DNA of 64,000 nucleotides from Pseudoalteromonas haloplanktis ATCC 14393. GTDB taxonomy: Bacteria > Pseudomonadota > Gammaproteobacteria > Enterobacterales > Alteromonadaceae. Position numbers and translations under genes: made by a program. The stretch lies in NCBI RefSeq assembly GCF_000238355.1, contig NZ_AHCA01000010.1, positions 1 through 64,000 of the forward strand. Reading direction: 5' to 3'. Of this stretch, positions 31,990 to 41,309 are shown one piece after another (the first letter of the stretch is position 1; every line of letters starts with the position of its first letter). The notes beneath the pieces were generated by a model. The model saw only the letters and a program-made list of their open reading frames with translations. It did not search any database and was not told the origin of the DNA.

Positions 31990-33735
31990 ATGGATCAAAC
32001 TACATCACAAATTTATAAGCGCTTATTGTCGTATGTGGGTGATTATAAAAGTATCGCCATATTAGCTGTGATCGGCATGATAGGTTACTCGGCTATGGAT
32101 GCTTTATTCATTCAATTAATGAAACCATTTATTGACCAAGGTTTAAATGAACGCAATAGCGATGTTTTAAAATACGCTCCATTCGTGGTGATTGCATTAG
32201 TAATAGGTCGTGGCTTTTTTAATTATATGTCATCTTACTGCCTCAGTTATGTTGGGTCTCAAGTTGTGCGTGCGTTGCGTCAGCAATTGTTTGAGCATAT
32301 TTTACATCTGCCTGTTTCATTTCACGATAAAAACTCAACGGGTGATTTAATTTCTAAAATAACCTTTGATACTGAACAAGTACAACAAGCAATTACTAAA
32401 GCGATGCTTGTTGTTGTTCGTGAAGGAGCTTTCGTTGTTTTTTTACTGGGGCTTATGTTTTATACCAGTTGGAAATTATCACTGATATTCTTAATTATTA
32501 TTCCGCTTGTTGCTGTCATTGTCAGTGTCGTATCCAAGCGTTTTCGTTATATCTCTAAAAATATTCAATCAGCAATGGGTCAAGTAACCCGTAGCTCAGA
32601 ACAAATGCTCAGTGGTCATAAAGTGATCCATGGCTTTGGCGGGCAGCAGCAAGAAATATCACAGTTTGCGCACATTAATAATCATAATCGCCAACAGCGC
32701 ATCAAAATGGACGCCACCAAAGCGTTAAGTGTTTCTATTATTCAGATTTTAGCTGCCAGTGCGATGGCAGTTATTTTATGGGTGGTTGCAATGCCGTCGA
32801 TGATCGATGCCATTAGCTCTGGAGATTTTGTGGTACTTATTTCATCTATGATGATGTTACTACGCCCACTTAAGCAACTTGCTAATGTTAATAGTGATCT
32901 ACAACGTGGTATTTCAGCCGCGCAGAGTATTTTTTTAGTTCTTGATGAAGAAGTAGAAAAGGATAGCGGTACAGTGTGCGTGGATAAAGTACAAGGGCAT
33001 ATTGAAGTTAAACACGTCACCTTTAGCTATCCCACTAAAGATGAGCCAGTATTAAAGGATTTATCACTGACCATTAAAGCGGGTGAGAGCATTGCCTTAG
33101 TGGGGCGTTCAGGATCTGGTAAATCAACGATTTCTAACTTATTACCGCGCTATTATGACTTACAACCACCGGGTGAAATATTACTAGATGGTATTGCGCT
33201 CAGTGATTATAAGTTGACTGATTTACGTAAGCAATTTGCTTTGGTTTCACAGCAAGTTGTGCTCTTTAATGACACCATTGCTAACAACATAAGTTATGGC
33301 ATTAACCGTGAACTTACTGGCGATGAACTCTTAAATGTAGCTAAGCAAGCACATGTGTGGGAGTTTGTTAAAGATTTACCTGATGGTCTAGATACCATGG
33401 TCGGTGAAAATGGTGTAATGTTATCAGGCGGGCAACGCCAGCGTATCGCAATTGCGCGAGCGATTCTAAAAGATGCACCAATTTTAATTTTAGATGAAGC
33501 AACATCTGCTTTAGACACAGAATCAGAAAAGTTAATCCAACAGGCACTTGAACACTTGATGAAGGATAAAACCTCAATTGTGATTGCTCACCGTTTATCA
33601 ACGATTGAAAACAGTGATCGGATTTATGTTATTGATAATGGTCAAGTGATCGAAAGTGGTGATCATCAGTCATTACTTGAAAAAGACGGCACGTATTCAG
33701 CTTTATGCAAAATGCAATTTGGTGAAAACGGGTGA
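31990..33735 (+). CDS. msbA: Lipid A export ATP-binding/permease protein MsbA
   Basis: A 581-aa homodimeric ABC exporter that flips core-lipid A across the inner membrane. Six membrane helices occupy residues about 20-310. The ATPase domain has Walker A GRSGSGKST (about 372), signature LSGGQRQR (about 478) and Walker B LILDEATSALD (about 499). The length equals E. coli MsbA (582 aa). It overlaps lpxK by 4 bp, which couples lipid A kinase to the flippase. A small hairpin, GGCTA-CAA-TAGCC (31953-31965), lies 24 bp before the start. Confidence 0.97.
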   Translation: MDQTTSQIYKRLLSYVGDYKSIAILAVIGMIGYSAMDALFIQLMKPFIDQGLNERNSDVLKYAPFVVIALVIGRGFFNYMSSYCLSYVGSQVVRALRQQLFEHILHLPVSFHDKNSTGDLISKITFDTEQVQQAITKAMLVVVREGAFVVFLLGLMFYTSWKLSLIFLIIIPLVAVIVSVVSKRFRYISKNIQSAMGQVTRSSEQMLSGHKVIHGFGGQQQEISQFAHINNHNRQQRIKMDATKALSVSIIQILAASAMAVILWVVAMPSMIDAISSGDFVVLISSMMMLLRPLKQLANVNSDLQRGISAAQSIFLVLDEEVEKDSGTVCVDKVQGHIEVKHVTFSYPTKDEPVLKDLSLTIKAGESIALVGRSGSGKSTISNLLPRYYDLQPPGEILLDGIALSDYKLTDLRKQFALVSQQVVLFNDTIANNISYGINRELTGDELLNVAKQAHVWEFVKDLPDGLDTMVGENGVMLSGGQRQRIAIARAILKDAPILILDEATSALDTESEKLIQQALEHLMKDKTSIVIAHRLSTIENSDRIYVIDNGQVIESGDHQSLLEKDGTYSALCKMQFGENG

Positions 33736-34712
33736 GTAAAATAGAACAAAGCTGGTATCAAGGGCTCAGTGTTATCACTGTATTGCTGTTACCTTTGAGT
33801 TTAGTGTTTTGGTTGATCAGTACAGTGCGCCGTGCAGCATATGAAATAGGGTTCTGTAAAGCGTACATGAGTCCAGTGCCAGTTATTGTGGTTGGTAATA
33901 TAAGTGTCGGCGGCAATGGTAAAACCCCTTTTGTGATCTGGTTAGTTAGCCATCTACAACAGCATAATTTAAAAGTAGGGGTGATCAGCCGTGGTTATGG
34001 TGGCCATAGTAAAGATTACCCTTTGACTGTGACAGAAAGTACCAGTCCTGCTGATGCTGGTGATGAACCGGTGTTAATACAGCGAAGATTAGCCTGTCCT
34101 GTGGTGGTAGGTCCAAACCGAGAAGCAAACATCAAACAGTTACTTAGCGAGCATCAACTCGATGTCATTGTCTCCGATGATGGCATGCAACATTACAAAA
34201 TGGCTAGGGCCATAGAATGTTGTATTGTCGATAGTCAACGTCGCTTTGGTAATGGTTTTATTATGCCTGCAGGGCCACTGAGAGAAACCCAAGCACGATT
34301 AAATTCTGTGGATTTAGTCATTGAAAATGGTGGCGATAACCCATTTAACTATCAACTGAAAAGTGCAGAGTTATTGACCGTTGCTAATGCAACAGCAGCA
34401 CAAACAACCTTACTTGAAGGTCACGCTGTAAGTGCAATAGGAAACCCACAACGCTTTGAAAATAGTTTACGTGAACAGGGGATATCGCTATTAAGTTGTC
34501 ATCATTATCGTGATCACTATGCGTACAGCTCAGCTGACTTTGAAAAATTTAATGATGAAATAGTGTTTATGACAGAAAAAGATGCGGTAAAATGTCAATT
34601 ATTCGCAAAACCAACATGGTATTTTTTACCTGTAGACGCGCAGCCATCTGCAGCGGTGGTTACTAAACTAGATTTATTACTAAAAGAAAAAGGGATCCTC
34701 GATGGCCTTTGA
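33732..34712 (+). CDS. lpxK: Tetraacyldisaccharide 4'-kinase LpxK
   Basis: A 326-aa inner-membrane-associated kinase that adds the 4'-phosphate to the lipid A disaccharide. There is an N-terminal membrane helix (about 15-30), a P-loop [14 protein letters not shown] (about 54-67) and the SDDGMQHY segment of the family. The GTG start lies in a 4-bp GTGA overlap with the msbA stop. The length matches E. coli (328 aa). It overlaps ycaR by 11 bp. Confidence 0.96.
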   Translation: MSKIEQSWYQGLSVITVLLLPLSLVFWLISTVRRAAYEIGFCKAYMSPVPVIVVGNISVGGNGKTPFVIWLVSHLQQHNLKVGVISRGYGGHSKDYPLTVTESTSPADAGDEPVLIQRRLACPVVVGPNREANIKQLLSEHQLDVIVSDDGMQHYKMARAIECCIVDSQRRFGNGFIMPAGPLRETQARLNSVDLVIENGGDNPFNYQLKSAELLTVANATAAQTTLLEGHAVSAIGNPQRFENSLREQGISLLSCHHYRDHYAYSSADFEKFNDEIVFMTEKDAVKCQLFAKPTWYFLPVDAQPSAAVVTKLDLLLKEKGILDGL

Positions 34713-34899
34713 TACAAAGTTACTTGAAATAATTGCCTGCCCAGTCTGTAAAGGCAAGCTACGTTTAGATAAAGAAAACAATGAGTTGATCAGCACGGCA
34801 GCAAAGTTGGCTTATCCAATTCGTGATGATATTCCAGTATTGCTTGAAAACGAAGCACGTGAGTTATCGCAGCAAGAGATTGAAAAGTGGAATTCGTAG
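34702..34899 (+). CDS. ycaR: Trm112-like zinc-ribbon protein YcaR
   Basis: A 65-aa protein of the Trm112/UPF0434 family. One CPVC pair at the N-terminus ([11 protein letters not shown]) is visible and the second pair is absent, as in many bacterial members. [17 protein letters not shown] text ([17 protein letters not shown]) is the family hallmark. Its bacterial role is not firmly established; it always sits between lpxK and kdsB. It overlaps both neighbours (11 and 13 bp), so the four genes form a tightly coupled lipid A/Kdo unit. Confidence 0.93.
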   Translation: MAFDTKLLEIIACPVCKGKLRLDKENNELISTAAKLAYPIRDDIPVLLENEARELSQQEIEKWNS

Positions 34900-35660
34900 T
34901 TGTTATTCCAGCGCGATACGCATCTAGCAGGTTACCGGGTAAGCCGTTAGCGGATATTTGTGGCAAACCGATGATCCAACATGTGTATGAAAAAGCAATG
35001 GCAGCAGGAGCGAGTAAAGTAGTTATTGCAACCGATCATCAAAAAGTATTCGATGCAGTTAGTGCGTTTACCAAAAATGTACTAATGACCAGTGAAGATC
35101 ATCAATCAGGCACAGAGCGTCTAGCACAAGTAATGGATTTACTCGCATTAGCGGATGATACTATTGTGGTAAATGTACAAGGTGATGAGCCATTACTTGC
35201 TTCTGAAAATGTTGCACAGGTTGCTGCATTGCTTGCCGATTCATCTGCACCAATGGCAACGCTAAGTGTTGCCATTGACGATATAGCTGAAATATTAAAC
35301 CCTAATGCAGTTAAAGTAGTCAGTGATATTAATAAAAATGCCTTGTATTTTTCCCGTGCCAGCATTCCTTTTGACCGCGCTAATATGATGGAGGCGGCCA
35401 ATAACCATCAATTAAATACTGCACACTATCAGCGACATGTGGGAATCTATGCTTATCGTGCGGGCTTTATCAAGCAATACATTGAACTGACGCCTTCACC
35501 ACTTGAACAATTAGAATCGTTAGAGCAACTTCGTGTGCTGTATCACGGTCATCAAATTAAAATTGAACAAGCACAAATAGCCCCCCATGCTGGGGTAGAT
35601 ACACCTGAAGATTTAGCGCGTGTGATAAGCTATTTAGAAAGTAAAGCTGCGAGTGAATAA
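34887..35660 (+). CDS. kdsB: 3-deoxy-manno-octulosonate cytidylyltransferase KdsB
   Basis: A 257-aa cytosolic enzyme that makes CMP-Kdo from CTP and Kdo for the LPS inner core. The N-terminus [17 protein letters not shown] binds [11 protein letters not shown] and HVGIYAYR are family motifs. The GTG at 34887 is used because the protein then begins exactly as in E. coli KdsB; it overlaps ycaR by 13 bp. The length (E. coli 248) is normal. Confidence 0.96.
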   Translation: MEFVVVIPARYASSRLPGKPLADICGKPMIQHVYEKAMAAGASKVVIATDHQKVFDAVSAFTKNVLMTSEDHQSGTERLAQVMDLLALADDTIVVNVQGDEPLLASENVAQVAALLADSSAPMATLSVAIDDIAEILNPNAVKVVSDINKNALYFSRASIPFDRANMMEAANNHQLNTAHYQRHVGIYAYRAGFIKQYIELTPSPLEQLESLEQLRVLYHGHQIKIEQAQIAPHAGVDTPEDLARVISYLESKAASE

Positions 35661-36324
35661 GCTTATTTTATCCGTGCATGCTCGGCATGATGATTTTTAT
35701 ATTATAGAAAAACCACCAGGGCTTAACTTTCACAGCGAAGATGGCCCAGGTTTCGTGGTACTTGCAGAGCAGCAGCTAAATGAAAAGCTTTATGCGGTAC
35801 ATCGTTTAGATAAGGTGACATCTGGTTTAATTATCTTAGCGCGAAACAGCACAGCGGCGGCTGAGTTCACTCGTTTATTTACTACACATCAGGTTGACAA
35901 GTTTTATCTCGCGCTATCTGATGCTAAGCCGAAGAAAAAACAAGGCTGGGTGAAAGGTGATATGATTAAATCACGTCGTAGTAGTTTTAAGCTTTTAAAA
36001 AGTATTGAAAACCCTGCGATCACCCGTTTTTATTCACTCAGTGTAGCAGCTAACTTACGTGGCTTTATTTTAAAGCCATTTTCAGGAAAAACCCATCAAT
36101 TACGGGTTGCTTTAAAGAGTTTAGCGGCGCCTATTTTAGGTGATCCACTGTATGGTGGCACGTCCGCACAGCGTACCTATTTGCATGCTTATGCACTTTG
36201 CTTTAGCTGGCAAAATCAACAATATCAGTTTGTGTGTAAACCTGATAGTACAACACTGTTTAGGCAGTTAATTGAACACGAAAATTTTCACACATGGCAA
36301 CAGCCATGGCAATTGGATTGGTAA
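35653..36324 (+). CDS. RluA-family pseudouridine synthase
   Basis: A 223-aa cytosolic enzyme that isomerises uridine in RNA. The catalytic motif is HRLDKVTSGLII (Asp in HRLD), preceded by IIEKPPGLNFHSE and followed by KPFSGKTHQLRVALKSLAAPILGDPLYGG. It lacks an S4 domain, like RluA, and is close to the short subfamily known as TIGR01621 in marine gammaproteobacteria. The target base is not deducible. The GTG start overlaps kdsB by 8 bp, and tcdA follows with no gap. Confidence 0.88.
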   Translation: MNKLILSVHARHDDFYIIEKPPGLNFHSEDGPGFVVLAEQQLNEKLYAVHRLDKVTSGLIILARNSTAAAEFTRLFTTHQVDKFYLALSDAKPKKKQGWVKGDMIKSRRSSFKLLKSIENPAITRFYSLSVAANLRGFILKPFSGKTHQLRVALKSLAAPILGDPLYGGTSAQRTYLHAYALCFSWQNQQYQFVCKPDSTTLFRQLIEHENFHTWQQPWQLDW

Positions 36325-37125
36325 ATGACAGACTCTATAACCGATATTCGTTTTGGCGGTATAAAGCGCTTATATGGACAACAACAATTTGCATGGCTGC
36401 AAGAGGCACACTTTTGTGTTATTGGTATAGGTGGTGTTGGCTCTTGGGCCGCAGAAGCCTTAGCAAGAACTGGCGTTGGTAAGTTGACGCTTATTGACCT
36501 TGATGATATTTGTGCAACGAATATCAATCGACAAATTCATGCCTTAACTGGCACTGTGGGTGAAGCAAAAGTGGAGGCAATGAAAACACGCTGTGAGCTT
36601 ATTAACCCAGAGTGTGAAATTAATGTGATTGATGATTTTATTACGTTAGAAAATATTCGTGAACATATCCAGAATTTTGACTATGTAATTGATTGTATTG
36701 ATGCAGTAAAAGAAAAAGCAGCGTTAATCGCACATTGTAAACGAAATAAAATACCGGTAATCACCACAGGTGGAGCTGGTGGACAAACAGATCCTAGCCA
36801 AATAACCTTTGGTGATGTTGCTAAATCAACCCAAGACCCTTTACTTGCGAAAGTACGTTATATTTTGCGTAAGCAGTATAACTTTAGTAGCAACCCTAAA
36901 CGTAAATTTAATATCGACTGTGTCTATTCAACAGAGCAACTGGTTTATCCTGGTACGGATGGCAGTGTATGCCATACAAAACAAAATGCGGATGGCTCAC
37001 TGAATATGGATTGTAATAATGGCTTTGGCTCTGTGACTATGATCACTGGCAGTTTTGGCTTTTTTGTAGCCGCTAAAGCGGTGCGTAAATACCTAGACAA
37101 AAAACACCGTTTAGCAAAGGTTTAA
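36325..37125 (+). CDS. tcdA: tRNA threonylcarbamoyladenosine dehydratase TcdA (CsdL)
   Basis: A 266-aa E1-like, ThiF-fold enzyme that cyclises t6A37 to ct6A37 in tRNAs using ATP. The nucleotide site GIGGVGSWAAEALARTGVG lies at about residues 32-50, followed by LIDLDDICATNINRQIHA. In E. coli the activity depends on the CsdA-CsdE sulfur-transfer pair; those two genes lie next door on the opposite strand, and their stop overlaps this stop by 3 bp. The E. coli csdA-csdE-csdL grouping is thus kept but rearranged to convergence. Confidence 0.95.
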   Translation: MTDSITDIRFGGIKRLYGQQQFAWLQEAHFCVIGIGGVGSWAAEALARTGVGKLTLIDLDDICATNINRQIHALTGTVGEAKVEAMKTRCELINPECEINVIDDFITLENIREHIQNFDYVIDCIDAVKEKAALIAHCKRNKIPVITTGGAGGQTDPSQITFGDVAKSTQDPLLAKVRYILRKQYNFSSNPKRKFNIDCVYSTEQLVYPGTDGSVCHTKQNADGSLNMDCNNGFGSVTMITGSFGFFVAAKAVRKYLDKKHRLAKV

Positions 37126-37538
37126 AGTGATCTATCAGCAGCCATGGATTGAATTCGTTCAACCATGGCTTTAATGCCATTCCCCCGTGATGGACTTAAA
37201 TGTTGAATAAGCCCTAATCGTGAAAATTCAGCAAGTGCGTCGGTTTTAATCACTTGCTCTGGCGTCAAGCCATTATATAAAGCTAATACAATTGCCAATA
37301 AACCTTTGACTATACGTGTATCAGAGTCGCCAACAATAACGAGAGTGTTCTCTTCTAGATCAAAGTCTAAATATATCCATACTTTACTTTCACAACCAGG
37401 TACAAGGGCGCTATCTGTTTTTAAAACGCCAGGCATTGGCGGCAATTGTTTACCTAAAAGCATTATTTCACGGTATTTTTGCTGCCATGCTGGTGCATTT
37501 TCAATGGAAAACGCAATCTCTTTAAACGTTTTAATCAT
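37122..37538 (-). CDS. csdE: Sulfur acceptor CsdE/SufE-like protein
   Basis: A 138-aa cytosolic protein that takes persulfide sulfur from the cysteine desulfurase. The acceptor cysteine is in VPGCESKVW, and the C-terminal helix has LIQHLSPSRGNGIKAM, as in SufE/CsdE. It lies 13 bp downstream of csdA on the same strand and next to tcdA, so CsdE is the better name than SufE. There is no room for a terminator between it and tcdA. Confidence 0.92.
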   Translation of the reverse strand: MIKTFKEIAFSIENAPAWQQKYREIMLLGKQLPPMPGVLKTDSALVPGCESKVWIYLDFDLEENTLVIVGDSDTRIVKGLLAIVLALYNGLTPEQVIKTDALAEFSRLGLIQHLSPSRGNGIKAMVERIQSMAADRSL

Positions 37539-37551
37539 GTCTTATCCGAAT

Positions 37552-38766
37552 TTAGTCTAATAACGCAATGCATTCTTGCAAAGCTGCGATGAATAAATCA
37601 ACGTCTTTGTGGTTATTATAAAATGCAAAACTGGCGCGCACACTGCCATTTATGCCTAAATGTTGCATAAGAGGTTGAGCACAATGGTGACCGCTACGTA
37701 CAGCTACACCATAGCCATCTAATAGGGTGGCTATATCAAAAGGATGTTCATCTTTATAGTTAAAGCACAAGGTGCCAATGTTGTTGTTAATGTCGCTATA
37801 AATAGTAATTCCATCAATTAGTTGTAGTTTTTCTACTGCATAATTAAAAATAGCTTGTTCATGCGTATATACATTAGTCTTATCTAAACTGACTAGATAC
37901 TTAATTGCAGCAGAAAAAGCGATGACAGCGGCGATATTGGGAGTACCAGATTCAAATTTTGCGGGCGCTTGGCGAAAAGTTGTTTCAGTTAATGTGACAG
38001 TTTCAATCATTTCGCCGCCAGTTTGATACACAGCTAAGCTATTTAAGCGCTCATAACGGCCATATAATCCGCCTAAACCCGTTGGCCCGAGCATTTTATG
38101 TGCTGAAAATACGTAAAAATCGCAACCTAGTTGTTGTAAGTTAGGCTGTAAATGTAGGGCTGCCTGCGCACCATCTACTAGCGTGATGGTATGTTGCAGC
38201 TTTGCTGCGTGTAAAATTGTTTCAAGTGGAGTGATATTGCCCAGTGCGTTTGATGCATGTGTTATTGCAAGTACCGTGGGCTTGTGTTGTTCAATAAAAT
38301 TAACACATTGTTCAACGTTAAAGCGTCCATTTTGCTGTAAAGGTAAAGTCAGCAATGTTGCGCCTGTGCGTTTCGCAAGTTGTTGCCATGGCACAATATT
38401 AGCGTGATGTTCTAACGCAGAAATGACAATTGTAGACTGGTTATCTAGTTGTTCACTCAGGCCATTGGTAACAAGGTTGATCGCCTCAGTTGCGCCTTTC
38501 GTCCATACTAATTCATTGGCTGTGATATTAAAAAACGCAGCAACAGTAGCTCTGGCTTGCTCATAGGCGAGGGTGGCTTGCTCACTGAGTGTATGTCGGC
38601 CGCGGTGTACATTGGCATTGTTCCGTGCATAAAATTGCTCAGTTGCAGCAATGACAGCTTGCGGTTTTTGAGTTGTCGCAGCTGAGTCAAGGTAGACCAG
38701 TGGTTGCTCGTTGATAAGTTGCTTGAGAGCAGGAAAGTCTGCACGAATTTTTTCTACATCAAACAT
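37552..38766 (-). CDS. csdA: Cysteine desulfurase CsdA (SufS family)
   Basis: A 404-aa PLP enzyme that turns cysteine into alanine plus a protein persulfide. The PLP lysine is in SAHKMLGPTG, and the active-site cysteine is in RSGHHCAQPL near the C-terminus, typical of class II (SufS/CsdA) desulfurases. The N-terminus YLDSAATTQKP and the gene length fit CsdA (401 aa). It is operonic with csdE. The gap to gltA contains the gltA terminator, so it has its own start of transcription, not clearly visible. Confidence 0.95.
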   Translation of the reverse strand: MFDVEKIRADFPALKQLINEQPLVYLDSAATTQKPQAVIAATEQFYARNNANVHRGRHTLSEQATLAYEQARATVAAFFNITANELVWTKGATEAINLVTNGLSEQLDNQSTIVISALEHHANIVPWQQLAKRTGATLLTLPLQQNGRFNVEQCVNFIEQHKPTVLAITHASNALGNITPLETILHAAKLQHTITLVDGAQAALHLQPNLQQLGCDFYVFSAHKMLGPTGLGGLYGRYERLNSLAVYQTGGEMIETVTLTETTFRQAPAKFESGTPNIAAVIAFSAAIKYLVSLDKTNVYTHEQAIFNYAVEKLQLIDGITIYSDINNNIGTLCFNYKDEHPFDIATLLDGYGVAVRSGHHCAQPLMQHLGINGSVRASFAFYNNHKDVDLFIAALQECIALLD

Positions 38767-38852
38767 AACGTTTCAACATCTAATAAGACAAACCAAATTT
38801 AAAATGAGCGAGAATTGTAATCACTTTATGATTTTTCTCAAGGGCTGGACAC

Positions 38853-38880
38853 AAAAAAGGCCGCAAATGCGGCCTTTTTT
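38853..38880 (-). terminator. Terminator of gltA
   Basis: AAAAAAGGCCGC, AAAT, GCGGCCTTTTTT (38853-38880), a strong symmetric hairpin with T runs in both directions; it lies just past the gltA stop on the minus strand. Confidence 0.92.
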
Positions 38881-38895
38881 AGCATTAACTAACGG

Positions 38896-40182
38896 TTAAC
38901 GCTTATCAGATGATACGTAATCACGATGTGTGTGACCAGTATAAAGCTGACGTGGGCGGCTGATCTTATGGCCCGGTTGAGATAGCATCTCATCCCAGTG
39001 CGTGATCCAGCCTACAGTACGTGCCATTGCGAATATCACAGTGAACATGCTTGTAGGAATACCGATTGCTTTTAAGATGATACCTGAGTAGAAATCTACG
39101 TTAGGGTAAAGTTTCTTCTCTACAAAGTACGGATCTTCAAGTGCAATTTGCTCAAGCTTCATTGCAATATCAAGTAATGGATCTTGAATGTTAAGTTCAG
39201 CTAATACTTCATGGCACGTTTGACGCATCACCGTTGCGCGTGGGTCGAAGTTTTTGTAAACACGATGGCCAAAGCCCATAAGACGGAACGGATCCGCTTT
39301 ATCTTTTGCTTTAGCAACGTATTCATCAATACGGTCTACTGAACCAATTTCTTCTAACATGTTTAAACATGCTTCGTTTGCACCGCCATGAGCAGGGCCC
39401 CAAAGTGATGCGATACCCGCAGCAATACATGCATATGGGTTAGCACCAGAAGAACCTGCAAGACGTACAGTAGACGTTGATGCGTTTTGTTCGTGATCAG
39501 CATGAAGCATAAAGATTTTATCCATCGCTTTAGCTGTAACAGGGTTCACTTTGTATTCTTCAGCTGGAACAGAGAACATCATGTGTAAGAAGTTTTCTGC
39601 ATAGCTTAAGTCATTACGTGGGTAAACAAATGGTTGACCTACGTTATATTTATAAGCCATCGCCGCGATAGTTGGTAATTTAGCAATCAGTTTCACTGCA
39701 CTAGTTTTACGCTGAGTAGGGTCCGTGATATCAAGATCTTCATGATAAAAAGACGATAATGCACCTACTACACCACAAAGCATTGCCATTGGGTGAGCGT
39801 CAAAACGGAAACCTTGGAAAAAGTTTGCAATTTTCTCATCAAGCATAGTGCTATGCGTGATTTCTGATGCAAATTCAGCATATTGCTCTTTTGTAGGTAA
39901 TTCACCATTTAATAGTAAATAGCATAGCTCAACGTAATCTGAGTCTTCTGCCAATTGCTCAATTGGGTACCCACGGTGCAATAGAATACCTTTGCCACCA
40001 TCAATGTAAGTGATTGAAGATTCGCAAGAACCAGTCGACATGAAACCTGGGTCATAGGTAAAGTGACCGTGAGCACCTAACGTACGTACGTCAATAACAT
40101 CTTGACCAGCAGTGCCTTGGTAAATTGGAAGTTCGATTGGATCTAGACCATCAATATGGACCGTGGCTTTCTTATCCGCCAT
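38896..40182 (-). CDS. gltA: Citrate synthase, type II
   Basis: A 428-aa cytosolic enzyme that condenses oxaloacetate and acetyl-CoA. The motifs are [14 protein letters not shown] (first catalytic His region), [15 protein letters not shown] (second His) and FYSGIIL with the catalytic Asp just before it. The N-terminal allosteric domain of hexameric, NADH-sensitive citrate synthases is present (length as in E. coli, 427 aa). An AGGAG ribosome site lies before the ATG on the minus strand. It is divergent from sdhCDAB across a 411-bp control region. Confidence 0.97.
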   Translation of the reverse strand: MADKKATVHIDGLDPIELPIYQGTAGQDVIDVRTLGAHGHFTYDPGFMSTGSCESSITYIDGGKGILLHRGYPIEQLAEDSDYVELCYLLLNGELPTKEQYAEFASEITHSTMLDEKIANFFQGFRFDAHPMAMLCGVVGALSSFYHEDLDITDPTQRKTSAVKLIAKLPTIAAMAYKYNVGQPFVYPRNDLSYAENFLHMMFSVPAEEYKVNPVTAKAMDKIFMLHADHEQNASTSTVRLAGSSGANPYACIAAGIASLWGPAHGGANEACLNMLEEIGSVDRIDEYVAKAKDKADPFRLMGFGHRVYKNFDPRATVMRQTCHEVLAELNIQDPLLDIAMKLEQIALEDPYFVEKKLYPNVDFYSGIILKAIGIPTSMFTVIFAMARTVGWITHWDEMLSQPGHKISRPRQLYTGHTHRDYVSSDKR

Positions 40183-40593
40183 CTATTTATCTCCTATTAA
40201 GATAACAACTCTGATTGTTATGTTCTGAATCTGTTTAAGCACATTCTTTTCATTTTAACGTGAAAGAGGGGGTTAAAGTCAATTTTTATAAACATTATGC
40301 ACAAATGTATAATAAATATTCTGACGGGATTAAATATTATACCATTGGCTAATTCGCAAACGTCTCTAACTAAACAAGAATTGTAAAAAGACCTTGGGCT
40401 ATATATACTATCGAAGGTTTTATACCGTATTGTCTGTAGGTAAATGTTATTTTTGCAGCTAATTTTTGCATAAATGTGAACTTTGTTGTTAAAAAGAGCT
40501 TTGCTTAGATAGTTCCATCAGAAAAATCGTTTTCTGATGGGTTAAGAAAAACAAGTAGATGAGCCCCAATGTGGGCAAGATGGGCAAGTAACT
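40183..40593. promoter_or_regulatory. Divergent gltA/sdhC control region with an sdhC leader hairpin
   Basis: A 411-bp, very AT-rich gap between divergent TCA genes; no ORF is supported. The clearest structure is a perfect 11-bp stem with a 4-nt loop, CCATCAGAAAA-ATCG-TTTTCTGATGG (40515-40540), 53 bp before the sdhC GTG and lacking a T tract. Several TATA-like boxes exist but I cannot assign start points, and I find no complete CRP (TGTGA-N6-TCACA) site. Confidence 0.6.
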
Positions 40594-40971
40594 GTGAAAA
40601 AGCAAAGACCTGTAAATCTAGATCTAACAACTATATCTATGCCGGCATCGGCTAAAGCATCAATTTTTCACCGCGTCACCGGTGTTGCATTATTTTTTGC
40701 TTTAACGTTTGTCATTTGGGCTTGGTCAGAGTCTCTTTCTTCAGCTGAAGGTTTTGAATTCGTCAAGGGTCTGTTTAGCGGATTCATTGCCAAATTTATA
40801 GCTTGGGGCACCATTTCTGTATTGGCGTATCACCTAATTGGTGGTATCCGTCATATCATTATGGATATGGGACATTGGGAAGAACTTGAATCAGGTAACC
40901 TCAGCGCTAAAATTGCAATGGCACTTGGCGTTGTGGCTTCTGTATTAGCAGGGGTGTGGATATGGTGTTAA
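40594..40971 (+). CDS. sdhC: Succinate dehydrogenase cytochrome b556 subunit
   Basis: A 125-aa inner-membrane anchor of complex II with three membrane helices (about 28-48, 62-85, 105-124). RPVNLDL and SIFHRVTG form the quinone-site region; His80 in LAYH corresponds to the heme b ligand His84 of E. coli. The GTG at 40594 is the only in-frame start giving the conserved KKQRPVNLDL N-terminus. It overlaps sdhD by 10 bp. First gene of sdhCDAB. Confidence 0.95.
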   Translation: MKKQRPVNLDLTTISMPASAKASIFHRVTGVALFFALTFVIWAWSESLSSAEGFEFVKGLFSGFIAKFIAWGTISVLAYHLIGGIRHIIMDMGHWEELESGNLSAKIAMALGVVASVLAGVWIWC

Positions 40972-41309
40972 ATCAAGCAACTCTAAAACGTGACGGCGTA
41001 CAAGATTATGTTTCGTTACGTACCACGGCACTAGTAATTACCGCGTATGCGATTTTTATTATTGGCTACTTCTTATGTACGCCAGAAGTCACTTTTGAAG
41101 CATGGCAAAGCCTGTTTTCAAACCTCGCAATGAAAGGGTTCACACTTATTACCCTCGTTTGTATTATGGTTCATACCCGTATTGGTCTTTGGCAAGTATT
41201 GACTGACTATGTTAAGTGCGCAACTTTACGTGCTGTTCTAGGGTTTGTATTAAACCTGATGGCCGTCGCATACGTAGCAATTGGTCTAATCGTTTTATGG
41301 GGTGTTTAA
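40962..41309 (+). CDS. sdhD: Succinate dehydrogenase membrane anchor subunit
   Basis: A 115-aa membrane anchor with three helices that completes the quinone and heme sites of complex II. The ATG at 40962 gives the E. coli-like N-terminus (MVLNQATLKRDGVQDY) and exact E. coli length; a GTG at 40956 is possible. It begins inside sdhC, with AGGGGTG as ribosome site, so the two anchors are made in coupled fashion. Confidence 0.94.
   Translation: MVLNQATLKRDGVQDYVSLRTTALVITAYAIFIIGYFLCTPEVTFEAWQSLFSNLAMKGFTLITLVCIMVHTRIGLWQVLTDYVKCATLRAVLGFVLNLMAVAYVAIGLIVLWGV

Noticed and set aside
40340..40356. Partial repeat-A end (ATACCATTGG) in the gltA/sdhC gap
   Set aside because: Two mismatches to the end sequence, no partner end and no internal element sequence.
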